A DNA stretch of 64,000 nt from Sepiola atlantica (Eukaryota; Mollusca; Cephalopoda; Sepiida; Sepiolidae): positions 11,195,596 to 11,259,595 of the forward strand of contig OY744553.1 in the NCBI GenBank assembly GCA_963556195.1. The letters are read 5' to 3'. Shown here piece by piece: positions 32,434-41,999 of the stretch. Below the pieces are notes generated by a model that did no database searches, had not been told where the DNA came from, and worked only from the letters and a program-made list of their open reading frames with translations. Every line of letters starts with the position of its first letter. The stretch's first letter is position 1. Position numbers and translations under genes: made by a program.

Positions 32434-32725
32434 AACATCTCTCTTTTCCCTCTCTCTTTCCCTCTTCTTTCTAACCCCCCTCTCCTCTTTCTCAGCTCTA
32501 CCATCCTTTATCTCTCTTTTTCCTCTCTCTCTCTTTTTCCTCTCTCTCTCTTTTTCCTCTCTCTCTCTCTTTTTCCTTTCTCTCTCTTTTTCCTTTCTCT
32601 CTCTCTTTCCTCTCTTTCGCTTCTTCCTCTCTTTTCTCTCTTTCCCTTTCTCTTTTCCTTCACATCTTTTTTCAATATCGATCCTATCACTATTTCTCTT
32701 TTTCAAACCTTGTTCTTACCTTTTA

Positions 32726-32757
<32 letters not shown>

Positions 32758-33060
32758 GGATCATCCCTTTTCTCTCTTTCTCTCTTTTCACACATCTCCT
32801 CCCTCTTTATCCTATATCCCTCCTCTTTATCTGTTTCTCTCTTTTCTTTCTACCACATCCCCCCCCCTCTATTCTCTTACTCATATTCCCCCTCTCTGTC
32901 TCTTTTAACACATCTCCCCCCTCCCCGCTCTCCCTGGATCTATTCCAATATTTTATGTACAAATTCCTCATCTCCGATTTCCCAACACTCCACCAATCAA
33001 TATCATCCGCATAATTTTATCTCTCTTTCTGATTTTCCGCTATTTACACATCAGTTTTTG
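31691..33060. repeat. Pyrimidine-rich tract, ~1.3 kb
   Basis: T/C-rich with (CT)n at 32,385-32,430 and 32,725-32,757 and a (ctttttcctctctct)n part at 32,515-32,600. Arg/Glu/Lys-rich minus-strand frames come from composition only. Confidence 0.85.
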
Positions 33061-33370
33061 TAATTTAACCCGCAAGTGTCTTCGCCTCATCGCCCCACCC
33101 AATCAATATTTATCCGATCGATCGACTATGAAATCAATAACAAGTAATTATAAAATGACATTTGTGTCAGCCATCACGCAATTTCCCTTCTTTGTAATTT
33201 AGCCCTCAAATTGCGGAGATGGATGCGCCATTTTGTTTTGAACAAAAAAGCGTTGATGCGTATTTAAGTCATAATAGAAAAAAAAACATTTTTCAACACG
33301 TCCACATATTTTAAAAAGAGTCTATCACTGTCAGTCGACGTGTATGTCATGCATTAATTTGATCTTTCTT
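33061..33370. other. Unassigned sequence
   Basis: Part (33,180-33,330) recurs loosely at 34,005-34,130 (aatttagccctcaaatt, aacatgtctacgta), so it may be an older flank of the 160-bp array. Confidence 0.45.
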
Positions 33371-33373
33371 CAT

Positions 33374-34270
33374 ATACTAATGAGTCACCAAGGCCAAAAG
33401 CCACTCGAGGATAAGCGTGAAGAAAAGATAGGATTCTGAGTGGGGGAAAGTTTGCTAAACTATAAAAACGATCCTAGAATGTAAATCTATTTATTTAGCT
33501 TCATGCCATCTGTAAGTTTTAAATTTTTATTTGATACTAATGAGTCACCAAGGCCAAACGCAACTTGAGGATAAGGGTTAAAAGAAGATAGGATTCTGAG
33601 TGGTGGAAAGTTTGCTAAACTATAAAAACGATCCTAGAATGTAAATCTATTTATTTAGCTTCATGCCATGTGTAAGTTTTAAATTTTTATTTGATACTAA
33701 TAAGTCACCAGGGCCAAACGCAACTTGAGGATAAGGTTTAAGAGAAGATAGGATTCTGAGTGGGGGAAAATTTGCTAAACTATAAAAACGATCCTAGAAT
33801 GTAAATTTATTCATTTAGCTTCATGCCATGTGTAAGTTGAACATTTTTATGTTTAAATTAATGAGTCACCAGTGCCAAAAGCAATGTAAGGATAAGGGTT
33901 AAGATGAGATAGGACTGGTAAAAGTTTGAGTGAACACTGCTTAACTATAAAAACGATCTTAGAATGTAAATCCATGCATTTAGCCTGATGATTTTCCTTC
34001 TTCGTAATTTAGCCCTCAAATTGTATAGATTGTTGATGTGTATTTCATTCTTAATGTAGCAAACGTTCTTCAACATGTCTACGTATTTTTAATAAGATGC
34101 TCTGTCCGTCAGTCAGGTTGTTTGTCCTGCATAAGTTGGAATTTTTTTCATACTGAGTCACCAAGGCCAAAAGCCACTTGAGGATGAGATGAGATAGGAT
34201 TCTGATTAGTTGAAAGTTGGAATGGACACTGCGTAGCAATAAAAACGATCCTAGAATGTAATCTGTCAAA
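33374..34270. repeat. ~160-bp tandem array, 4-5 units
   Basis: Unit starts at 33,374, 33,534 and 33,694, then more divergent ones. Contents: aatgagtcaccaaggccaaa, cttgaggataagg, agataggattctgagtgg and aaaacgatcctagaatgtaa. The first part is the reverse complement of the LINE tail at 7,675-7,725, so the array expanded from a LINE or SINE 3' end. Confidence 0.85.
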
Positions 34271-34329
34271 ATATTCATCTGACTTGGGTTCGGATTGGGA
34301 TGTGAAATTGTTTTTTTTCGTTTAATTCT

Positions 34330-35065
34330 GTCAAGACTTAGCTCATGTCTTTCAATCGTAGGTATTTCCGTGTTGTCCCTTTTCTTCCTGGGATTCCCAT
34401 GAATGGTTCTACTCTTGAGGAGAAATCGACTTTGAAACATCTTGGTCTTTCTTTCTCCTCAAATCTTTCTTAAAGTTCATACATTAGATCCATTGCTCTT
34501 TCTGCTTCTCGTAAAGTTGTTTCTCTCTATTGCTCCAAACACTTTCTCACACCTGAACCTACCTTCTATTTCTACAAATCTACTATCAGATCTTGTATGG
34601 AGTACTGTTGCCATATTTGGGTTGGTGAATCTCTGTCCCATTTGAAGGGTCTCGATAAAGTTCAGAAAAGTATCTGTAATTTGGTTAGTCCTACCCTTTC
34701 TTCTTCTCTACACCCTCTCTCACAGATGCGATATTGCTAGTCACAGTGTTTTCTATAGATACTATTCTGGTATGTGTTCTTCAGAATTGTCTAATCTATT
34801 CCCTGCTTCCTTTGTTCCAGCTCGTTTGACTCGTTGGTCTAGTAGTCTCTGTCAATTTGCTGTTTTGATACCTCATTGTAATACAGCTTCCTATTCCAGT
34901 AACTTCTTTCCAAGAACGGCAGGCTTGTGGAACTCTCTTCCTGCTGACTGTTTTCCTCCTACCTATAACCTTGGTCTTTTCAAGGCTACGGCCAAGAGGC
35001 ATCTCCTGTCTTTGCGATAATCATCTTTCGTTCTTGTTAGCTCCTTACATGAAGTGGCTTCATGA
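34330..35065 (+). pseudogene. LINE RT C-terminal half and tail
   Basis: Plus strand: VPFLPGIPMN, EEKSTLKHLGLSFSSNLS, STIRSCMEYCCHIWVGESL, then a frameshift into RLTRWSSSLCQFAVLIPHC, SNFFPRTAGLWNSLPADCFP and FKATAKRHLLSLR. The tail gctccttacatgaagtggct matches the 12.6-kb copy. It is the longest representative of this LINE here, yet still lacks the FADD catalytic region and has internal stops. Confidence 0.8.
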
Positions 35066-35172
35066 TTTGTTTGAAACAAAAAAACATTTTTCGACAAGTC
35101 TACATATCTTTCTAAGAAGCCCTGTCCGTTAGTCAGGTTGTCTACTACGCATAAATTTGAATTTTTTTTTAT

Positions 35173-35215
35173 ATACTAACTAACAGGGCTATTCGGTGTT
35201 GCCCGGGAAAAAGTG
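35173..35215 (-). mobile_element. Possible Helitron-type 3' end (inverted)
   Basis: The minus strand reads CCCGGGCAACACCGAATAGC then CCTGTTAGTTAGTATAT. The GC-rich hairpin-like block before a (T)TAG|T end resembles invertebrate Helitron 3' ends and the end at 27,361-27,391. Ends are degenerate. Confidence 0.4.
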
Positions 35216-35665
35216 TAACATATTTCTATTAAAACTTCTATCCCTTTACCCCTTTCTATCCGTCTCTCTATTTTTCCCCATTTTCCCCCCTCCATCTCCT
35301 CTCTCTCTCTCATTCTCCTCTGCCCATTCCTTTCTTTGGACGTACACACAGACAACTCTGCTTGATTTCAATTTTGATTAAAAACTAAGAGTTACTTCCC
35401 TTTATTTAGTACTGGAAAATGGCTGGAAAACCGACACCTCCTTATGAAATCTGTGCCAGCTTAGGGTCAAAGAATAACTAATATTTTCTAAGTTTTAGAT
35501 ATTATTCATCCCGGGAAATGCTGATCAAGAATATACCAACTTTGTGAGTTTTTGTTTTGTAGTTTTTAATTTTAGCTGGACCTACATACACACACACATA
35601 CACACAAACAACTGCTCTTTACATAATAGACTAGACCCTCCGTACCTATACAGATTGTCTAGTAT
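35216..35665. other. Unassigned sequence
   Basis: CT-rich patch and short (CA)n at ~35,587-35,608. It could be the interior of the inverted Helitron-like element. No ORF. Confidence 0.35.
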
Positions 35666-35672
35666 GTATGTG

Positions 35673-35711
<39 letters not shown>

Positions 35712-35712
<1 letters not shown>

Positions 35713-35850
35713 TCTTTTTATTTACACAGACATGTACAAAATCTGCGACACTGGCATGTCGATGTTATCTATCAACAGCTATTATAAACTGAGATCTCAT
35801 CAGGCAGAGTTAAAATCCGATCTTAACCTTAAATCATATTTGGAAAGAAT
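35712..35850 (-). mobile_element. tRNA-Lys-type SINE, 3' body only
   Basis: Nearly the same as 37,895-38,030: aaaatctgcgacactggcat, gtcgatgttatc, tcatcaggcag, preceded by TA repeats and tgattctttttattt. The tRNA head is missing, and a palindrome (35,885-36,046) sits where it should be. The minus strand carries a decayed hammerhead-like layout: TCTGC/GCAGA helix I, CTGATGA, then GATAAC instead of GAAAC. Confidence 0.65.
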
Positions 35851-35884
35851 GAAATGGAGAAAAAAAGAAAAGAAATTTAAAATT

Positions 35885-36046
35885 TAAATTTAGAAAGTCA
35901 CGTGGTTGGAACCGTTATGAATCAAAATAAAAAAAATAATAATGTCAAAAAAAAAAAAAAATATTAATATAAAATATATTTTTTTGACATTATTATTTTT
36001 TGATTTTGATTCTTAACAGTCCCAACCACGTGACTTTCCGAATTTA
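35885..36046. repeat. Hairpin with ~68-bp arms
   Basis: gaaagtcacgtggttggaac ... ataataatgtcaaaaaaa on the left is inverted on the right (ttttttgacattattatttt ... ccaaccacgtgactttc). Loop ~26 nt, AT-rich. A handful of mismatches. It is joined to the SINE body at 35.7-35.85 kb. Confidence 0.85.
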
Positions 36047-36099
36047 AATAAAATAAAATAAAGTTAAAAGAGAGAGATATAATAAAAAAGATAGATAGA

Positions 36100-36140
36100 T
36101 ATGAACAGATTAGGATAGATAGATAGATAGATAGATAAAG
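36100..36140. repeat. GATA microsatellite
   Basis: (gata)n with minor interruptions. Confidence 0.9.
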
Positions 36141-36189
36141 ATAAAATGAAATGAAATGAAATAAAATGGTACGGGGTAAATTATCTGTC

Positions 36190-36480
36190 CTATAGGATTT
36201 CATTTGACAACTTGATTCAACATAAAATAATCCATAGATGGTTGATATGTTGTAAAACAAACCAAAATCAAACCAAACTGGCAGCAGTTCCCTGAACTTA
36301 CTCCATCCACTCTTAATTCTTGCAATCAAACCAACACCTGCTCCACCCTGTGCTCCAATGTTATCACGAAAGTAACCAACTTTTCAACAACCTCAATAGC
36401 TTCGCCATCCAGATATCCTTTCTCCACATCTGAGTTCTCATCCATCTCCATTGTCTTAAACTTCTTGCACATAAAGTCGT
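36190..36480 (-). pseudogene. Repeat B scrap joined to LINE RT fragment
   Basis: 36,190-36,280 contains a diverged B unit (ttgatatgttgtaaaaca). From ~36,280 the minus strand gives the MEMDENSDVEK / GEAIEVVEKL segment of the LINE family at 9.6, 20.6 and 21.5 kb, with frameshifts. Confidence 0.65.
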
Positions 36481-36639
36481 TATCTTAATCTACTCGTAAT
36501 TCTACTGCACTTCTTGTGCACCAAATGCTTACAGGTACCATAAAAAAATTAAAGTGCACCCTACTTCCTTTCCATAAACATCAAGGAAACTTTCCCCTTC
36601 TGGGGAGCTTTCTAACACTATAAACTCAGAAGAAGAAAA

Positions 36640-37130
36640 TGCACGCAGAAAAAAAACAAACAAAAAACATTAGAGGTCGTGGTTGTAGCTCTGCAAAAGT
36701 CTCCAAATTCCACTCTGTGCGGTCTTGTCCAATCACTTGCTTCCACCAAGTTTTTCTTGGCCGGTCAACCTTCCTGCGATTTATGACAGTCATGCTTCTG
36801 CAACGGTTTATCCAGGAGGATGAACGTTCCACATGACCATACGAGTGCAATCGATTTATCCGTCGGATAACCTCCATGCTGGGCAAATATAGTACTTTCA
36901 GTAAATCCCCTGACCTTATGCGTTGGGTTTGTTTAGATTTCACATTGCAGATCCATCTGATCATGGATCTGTCATTGTGCTGCAGACAGGCAAGAGAGGA
37001 CTGGGCAAGGGTCCAGCATTCACTGACATATATCATGACGCTCCTGACACGGCTGATATACAACTTACCCCAGATGTAGAGAGGGACAGCATATGATATT
37101 AACAGAGGCAACATCCAATTTTCTTTAATT
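36640..37130 (-). pseudogene. LINE RT C-terminal relic, 252-codon open frame
   Basis: Minus strand: YISRVRSVMIYVSECWTLAQ, NDRSMIRWICNVKS, RINRLHSYGHVERSSSWINR, RRKVDRPRKTWWKQVIGQDR. These match the MLYGSETW...RMIRWMCNV...GHVER...GRPRKTW blocks of invertebrate non-LTR RT C-termini. The frame is open over 36,626-37,384, but its N-terminal part is unrelated and the RT core is absent. An open relic does not imply function. Confidence 0.75.
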
Positions 37131-37510
37131 AACCAGGGAATTTCCACAAGCTCTGGTTGTAGCTCGGGCGGCTTTTTGAAGTGAGCTGTATTCTGCGAAA
37201 GACTCTCTTTGAATTTTGAGAATACATAATTGATTGGCCAAGATAGTGTCAAATTTGTCTGCAACACCTTGCAGTTCATGAGCATGATATACATATATAT
37301 GTATATATGTATGTCATTGTATATATATGTATATATAGGCAGCATTTTTTCTTTTAAACATATTCCATTAAATATGACGGGCAATTTATGTCTGCATAAA
37401 AACAGAAATTCATCTTCATCAGTCAGTTACAATATATATATAGACTGTTTCGCTGTACCATAGCTCTTCAGTACGGCTAGACTAGCTACCATCCCAAGCC
37501 AGTCTGTCTG
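37131..37510. other. Unassigned sequence with TATG-rich patch
   Basis: tatatatgtatatatgtatg near 37,285-37,335. No gene signal apart from the tail of the overlapping open frame. Confidence 0.45.
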
Positions 37511-37512
37511 TG

Positions 37513-37516
<4 letters not shown>

Positions 37517-37605
<89 letters not shown>
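37517..37605. repeat. (CT)n(TA)n microsatellite
   Basis: About 50 bp of CT followed by about 35 bp of TA. Another (TA)n lies at 37,766-37,805, followed by GT and CT runs to ~37,840. Confidence 0.95.
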
Positions 37606-37606
<1 letters not shown>

Positions 37607-37760
37607 TACTTAATGTACCCACATAAAATATTATAAGGAGATATATTTTTATGTATCAGTTTTCAGTATTTACTTTAACAGTGCTCGATACGTAAGTAGA
37701 ACTAGGTAGTAAGCAATGAAAATATATTTATGGCAATTAAGCTACACAGAGGCTCCTGTG

Positions 37761-37807
<47 letters not shown>

Positions 37808-37890
37808 GTGTGTGTGTGTGTGCGTCTCTCTCTCTATATATATAGAGTAGAGAGAGAGAACACACACAGAGACACAAGATGTATATATAT
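37606..37890. other. AT-rich sequence and microsatellites
   Basis: Contains the 37,766-37,805 TA run and gtgtgtgtgtg/ctctctctct runs with a small palindrome (ctctctctatatatatagag). No gene. Confidence 0.6.
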
Positions 37891-37894
37891 ATGA

Positions 37895-38190
37895 TTCTTT
37901 TATTTCTACAGGTGTGTACAAAATCTGCGACACTGGCATGTCGATGTTATCGATCAGCAGCTGTTAGAAACTGAAAACTCATCAGGCAGAATTAAAATCC
38001 GATCCTTACCTCAGGTCATATTTAGGAAGAACAGTTTAGAACAGCTTAACTTTTTTTAGAAATGGAAAATATTGCATTAATACAAAAAAAATCCCAACAA
38101 ATAAAGCGGATGGCATGACCGGAAATCGAAACCGAAACCTTGAGATCTTCAGTCTGATGTTCTACACACGGAGCTATCTAGATTTTCTTA
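37895..38190 (-). mobile_element. tRNA-Lys-derived SINE, near full length
   Basis: The minus-strand head TAGATAGCTCCGTGTGTAGA, ACATCAGACTGAAGATCTC, then GGTTTCGATTTCC resembles tRNA-Lys (A-box region and CATCAGACT anticodon arm, degenerate B box). A ~60-nt linker and the body shared with 35,712-35,850 follow, ending AAATAAAAGAATCAT into TA repeats. The body includes CTGATGA flanked by TCTGC/GCAGA. The second core block is GATAAC, so the hammerhead-like fold is probably dead. Confidence 0.75.
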
Positions 38191-38410
38191 TGAATAGATA
38201 TCAAAACATTACCTTAACAAAACGATTATAGCTTTGATGTAATATCATAGATTCATAATTTACGTCATGTTTCAAAACATGAATTCAAACATAAGCGATA
38301 ATAAAACATTATCAATAGCATTGGAAATTATTTTGATAATCCAAAATAATTTAGCTTGCTTTTACTACATATTAGCGTTAAAAACTATTTAATATATATT
38401 ATATACTAGA
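38191..38410. other. AT-rich unassigned sequence
   Basis: No feature. It ends atatactagattttgggccc before TA repeats; on the minus strand this is a degenerate CTAG-type Helitron-like end, too weak to call. Confidence 0.4.
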
Positions 38411-38418
38411 TTTTGGGC

Positions 38419-38419
<1 letters not shown>

Positions 38420-38462
<43 letters not shown>
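38420..38462. repeat. TA microsatellite
   Basis: (TA)n. Confidence 0.95.
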
Positions 38463-38464
<2 letters not shown>

Positions 38465-38509
38465 TCTTCATCCGATTTATTTTTGAACAGGCCTTTGATT
38501 AGTTTTCTA

Positions 38510-39130
38510 TAAGAGGGGGGGCCCGCCTGTCAGTCTTGATCAAAGTCTTCCACCCCAGGATCGGCGGGCGTGAGGATCTAAGTTTGTAATCCCCATGGCT
38601 GCACGGTCACATTTACACAGCTCATCCCAAGAAAGCTTTGGTCTTCCAGCCTGCCGACCTGATGCGATTGACATGTTACTGAACCGGGAGATCAACTGGA
38701 GTTTTGCTCGACATGACCAAGCCATCTCATCTTGCCCAGCTTAAGGACATCAGTTATTTCTCGTATACCAAGCCTAGAGAGAAGAGTCTCGAAGAGAGTG
38801 TTGTCTTCCGACCTGACATGACAGATCCATCTAATCATGGCTCTTTCGTTACGCTGCAGTCTCTTGAGAGTGCTCGCTGATGCATCCCATGTTTCAGAGC
38901 CATAAAGCATAACACTCCTCACATAGCTGGTGTACACCTGTCCTCTAGTTGTGATCGCCAAATGCTTATTTGTCAATATGGGCAGGAGTTCTCTAAAACC
39001 CCTCCAGGCAAACTTGCATCAGGCAATAGCAGCAGTGTCCAACCACCATTGGCTGAAAGGGTGTCGCCCAGGTAGCAGAACTCAGCTACAACTTACAGTT
39101 TGCTCTTCCCAACCGCAACCTCTTTAACTG
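38510..39130 (-). pseudogene. LINE RT C-terminal relic
   Basis: Minus strand: GQVYTSYVRSVMLYGSETWD, LKRLQRNERAMIRWICHVRS, LLSRLGIREITDVLKLGKMR, WLGHVEQNSS, then a frame break into AGRPKLSWDELCKCD and AMGITNLDPHARRSWGGRL. Conserved C-terminal blocks of a non-LTR RT are in the right order. There is one clear frameshift at ~38,690. The frame is otherwise well preserved, so it is younger than most relics here. Confidence 0.85.
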
Positions 39131-39149
39131 GCCTGCCGTCGATTGGTAT

Positions 39150-39330
39150 CTATATATATATATATATATATATATTTTTGTTGATGATTTTATTCCATTA
39201 ATAGCGACAAAATATATTCCGTTTCATTAACACTCGCAAAGAGTGTCAACTTATCAGGCTATAACGGAATCAAATGGCATAGATTTTAAATTCACCTCAA
39301 CCGGAAATTGAAGATGCATTAGGGGGGAGG
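39150..39330 (-). mobile_element. tRNA-derived element with hammerhead (copy 3, head truncated)
   Basis: Minus-strand order: remnant of a B-box region (CTTCAATTTCCGGTTGAGG) at ~39,295-39,315, ~35-nt spacer, hammerhead-type fold (39,201-39,262), then TTAATGGAATAAAATCATCA and TA repeats. Same architecture as 24,950-25,135 and 47,820-47,998 but with a different body sequence. Confidence 0.6.
39201..39262 (-). ncRNA. Hammerhead ribozyme relic (G8 to A)
   Basis: Minus strand: helix I ATAGC / GCTAT (5 bp, perfect); core CTGATAA in place of CTGATGA; helix II GTTGACACTC-TTTGC-GAGTGTTAAT (10 pairs, two or three wobble); core GAAA; helix III ACGGAA...TTTTGT (6 pairs with wobbles); GTC cleavage triplet. 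The fold is complete. The single core change hits G8, whose 2'-OH acts as general acid and whose base pairs with C3, so activity should be lost or very low. Confidence 0.65.
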
Positions 39331-39474
39331 GGGGACAGAGATGGAGCTCTGCCTATAACGGGGACATGAGAAGGGAGGAGGGGAGAGGGGGAGACCCCAA
39401 CAAGTCATGTTTCAAAAAGTTGCGTGGGAGGTTCTCTCGTGTCTGGGCCATCATGACCTCAATTCCAGCCATGG

Positions 39475-39495
39475 CGGGGGGGGGGGGGGCAGGGG
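39475..39495. repeat. Poly-G tract
   Basis: G run broken by a few other bases. Confidence 0.9.
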
Positions 39496-39639
39496 GGGTT
39501 AAATTTGAAATGAGAATAGAATTATAATCATTTTTGTTGTAATAGGTAATTATCATGTAGATAAAAATGTTTGATAATTTTAATTTAGGGTATTAATTTC
39601 TACTTCTGCATTCTATTTTAATATAGTTATTTATGGCTT

Positions 39640-39900
39640 GCTCATTATTTGTAGTGAATTTTGTTGTGATAATATTTTTTAATTGTGATTATATTATACT
39701 AAGATCAATACTACTGGAATCATTATATAAAAGAAGTTTAATGATGTTACTATTTTTAGCATTAATAAAATCGGTTACAATAACAATAATAATAACAATG
39801 CCAATCATATCTACGATAGTCGCAGTGATAATAGCATTAATAAAAATAAAAATAAAGATAATAATGACAATAATAATAATAATAATAATAATAATAATTA
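39640..39900. repeat. AT-rich sequence with AATAAT runs
   Basis: Isoleucine-rich frames on both strands (39,633-39,980 plus, 39,689-40,000 minus) arise from aataataat composition. Confidence 0.7.
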
Positions 39901-39951
39901 TCACCATTATTACCATCCTGCTACTTGTGAAGTCATTGGGCGAAATATTTC

Positions 39952-40091
39952 GAAAATATTGGGTTGACATGATGGGTTGATGGGAAGAAGTAGTAGCCAC
40001 TGCTGGGAGCAGTAGGACCGGGGTCCGGGCTTGGTGAAGTCAGTGGCTACTACTTCTTCCCATCAACCCATAATGTAAACCCAATATTTTC
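39952..40091. repeat. Hairpin with 51-bp arms and 38-nt loop
   Basis: Left arm 39,952-40,002 and right arm 40,041-40,091 pair at 49 of 51 positions (gatgggttgatgggaagaag, tagtagccactg). The loop is GC-rich. Immediately downstream comes tail H (40,131-40,213), as for the unrelated hairpin at 16.8-17.1 kb. Confidence 0.92.
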
Positions 40092-40128
40092 ATGTACTTG
40101 CATGACATTTTTCTTAATAATATCATCT

Positions 40129-40213
40129 TTAAGAAGTCTTAAAAATAAAGACGAAACGTTGATGAATATATAAAAAAAACATCCTTTTTGGTTTTTCCTT
40201 TTTCATTTCCCAT
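40129..40213 (+). repeat. Conserved tail H, copy 2
   Basis: aagaagtcttaaaaataaag then acgaaacgttgatgaatata and ggtttttcctttttcatttc match tail H copy 1. AGTCTT...AAGAC can pair as a stem directly before GAAAC, a hammerhead-like arrangement, but the upstream box is TTTAAGA rather than CTGANGA. A TA microsatellite follows at 40,245-40,268. Confidence 0.65.
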
Positions 40214-40429
40214 CACGTCGGATTACCTTCATCCTTCCTTTCTCATATATATATATATATATATATATTAGACAAACTGTCTACGTTATCACCGCCACCC
40301 CTATTTTAAAAGATGGGATCACCCGATCGCCAAAAATGCAATGTAAGTAAAATAATTAAGAAAATTTGCTCTGATGTTGCTGTTGTTTCGAACGTGAAAA
40401 TCGAACAAAAATATACTTTCTTTGCCTCG

Positions 40430-40830
40430 GCTAGGATAAAAGTGTAGTATCAGTTCTGTCTCAAGATAGTGCAATAATATTGTGGGGTCAGTGTTCGCGC
40501 TTGGCGTTAACAGAACGGAAATATGTCACAAACTCCTACCAGGGCTTTGGAGATAGCTCCCCATAATATTGGGAGGTCTGCGTTCATGTAAGACATCCAT
40601 AGAATGGAAATATTTTTAAGCACAGTAGCAATATACAACAGAAGAAGAAGGAAAAAACTGTGGACCTCTATAATGAGGTTTCAGTTTGAACAAAGGTGGT
40701 ACAATAATATTGTGGGTTTTGCGTTCGCACTGGATGTTTACAGAGTGGAAATGTGCCACAAATTTCTGCAAGGGTTTTGGAGATAGACCCCCATAACCAG
40801 GTATATTCAGAAACTACATTAACCCGAGTA
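40430..40830. repeat. Dispersed repeat G, two to three tandem units
   Basis: Units contain caataatattgtggggtc, gcgttcgc, acagaatggaaatatgtcac and agggctttggagatagmycc. Further units lie at 42,000-42,120 and 42,590-42,830, with a scrap near 43,420. Unknown class. Confidence 0.75.
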
Positions 40831-40874
40831 GTTAAATAATAAGTATGATCAACTTGAAAAGAAGGGCTCATTAT

Positions 40875-41730
40875 TATCTTTCTCTCTCTCTCTCTTTCTT
40901 ACCTCCCTTTCTCTCTCTCTCTCTCTCTTTCTTACCTCCCTTTCTCTCTCTCTCTCTCTCTTACCTTCCTTTCTCTCTCTCTGTCTTTCTTACCTCCCTT
41001 TCTCTCTCTCTCTCTTTCTTACCTCCCTTTCTCTCTCTCTCTCTCTCTTTCTTACCTCCCTTTCTCTCTCTCTCTCTCTCTTACCTTCCTTTCTCTCTCT
41101 CTGTCTTTCTTACCTCCCTTTCTCTCTCTCTCTCTTTCTTACCTCCCTTTCTCTCTCTCTCTCTCTCTTTCTTACCTCCCTTTCTCTCTCTCTCTCTCTC
41201 TTACCTTCCTTTCTCTCTCTCTGTCTTTCTTACCTCCCTTTCTCTCTCTCTCTCTTTCTTACCTCCCTTTCTCTCTCTCTCTCTATTTCTTACCTCCCTT
41301 TCTCTCTCTCTCTCTCTTTCTTACCTCCCTTTCTCTCTCTCTCTCTTTCTTACCTCCCTTTCTCTCTCTCTCTCTTTCTTACCTCCCTTTCCCTCTCTCT
41401 CTCTCTTTCTTACCTCCCTTTCTCTCTCTCTCTATTTCTTACCTCCCTTTCTCTCTCTCTCTCTCTCTTTCTTACCTCCCTTTCTCTCTCTCTCTCTTTC
41501 TTACTTCCCTTTCTCTCTCTCTCTCTCTCTCTCTCTTTCTTACCTCCCTTTCTCTCTCTCTCTCTCTTACCTCCCTTTCTCTCTCTCTCTTACCTCCCTT
41601 TCTCTCTCTCTCTCTTTCTTACCTCCCTTTCTCTCTCTCTCTCTCTTACCTCCCTTTCTCTCTCTTTCTTACCTCCCTTTTTTCTCTTTCTCTCTTTCTT
41701 CCCTCCCTTTCTCTCTCTCTCTTTCTCCTT
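40875..41730. repeat. CT-rich array with 120-bp higher-order period
   Basis: Basic unit tctttcttacctccctttct with variable (CT)n. From ~40,875 to ~41,280 a 120-bp block recurs about three times almost without change, including its rare variants ttaccttcc and ctgtctttc. After 41,290 the array is irregular. The 333-codon SLSLSFLPPF frame is a repeat artefact. Confidence 0.95.
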
Positions 41731-41995
41731 CTGTCTATTTACGCTCGCAATGTTCAGTACTCACAACTCTGTCTTTCCAGCCATTTGTAAATACGGGTAT
41801 TAGTAAAATTCATAGCACCCCCCTCCGATACACCCGCTTCTTGTAATCACCACCCAAGAAGGGTCCATTATTCGAATTAACAAGCACAGGTTCTTCATTA
41901 CTAGAATCAGAAGTCATTATACAGGGCAAAGGGCGTAAAGGTCAAAGATAAAATCTTTTAATACTAATATTTAAAAGAAATGACTAAAGGTCGGT
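41731..41995. other. Unassigned sequence
   Basis: No feature recognised. Confidence 0.4.
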
Positions 41996-41999
41996 TAGT

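Noticed and set aside
32245..32706. Arg/Glu/Lys-rich minus-strand ORF
   Set aside because: Antisense of a CT-rich tract; no complexity beyond the repeat.
36626..37384. Host protein-coding gene
   Set aside because: Conserved words are those of a non-LTR RT C-terminus; the N-terminal third runs into TATG-rich DNA.
40845..41846. 333-codon Ser/Leu/Pro-rich ORF
   Set aside because: Lies in a CT microsatellite array; composition explains the open frame.
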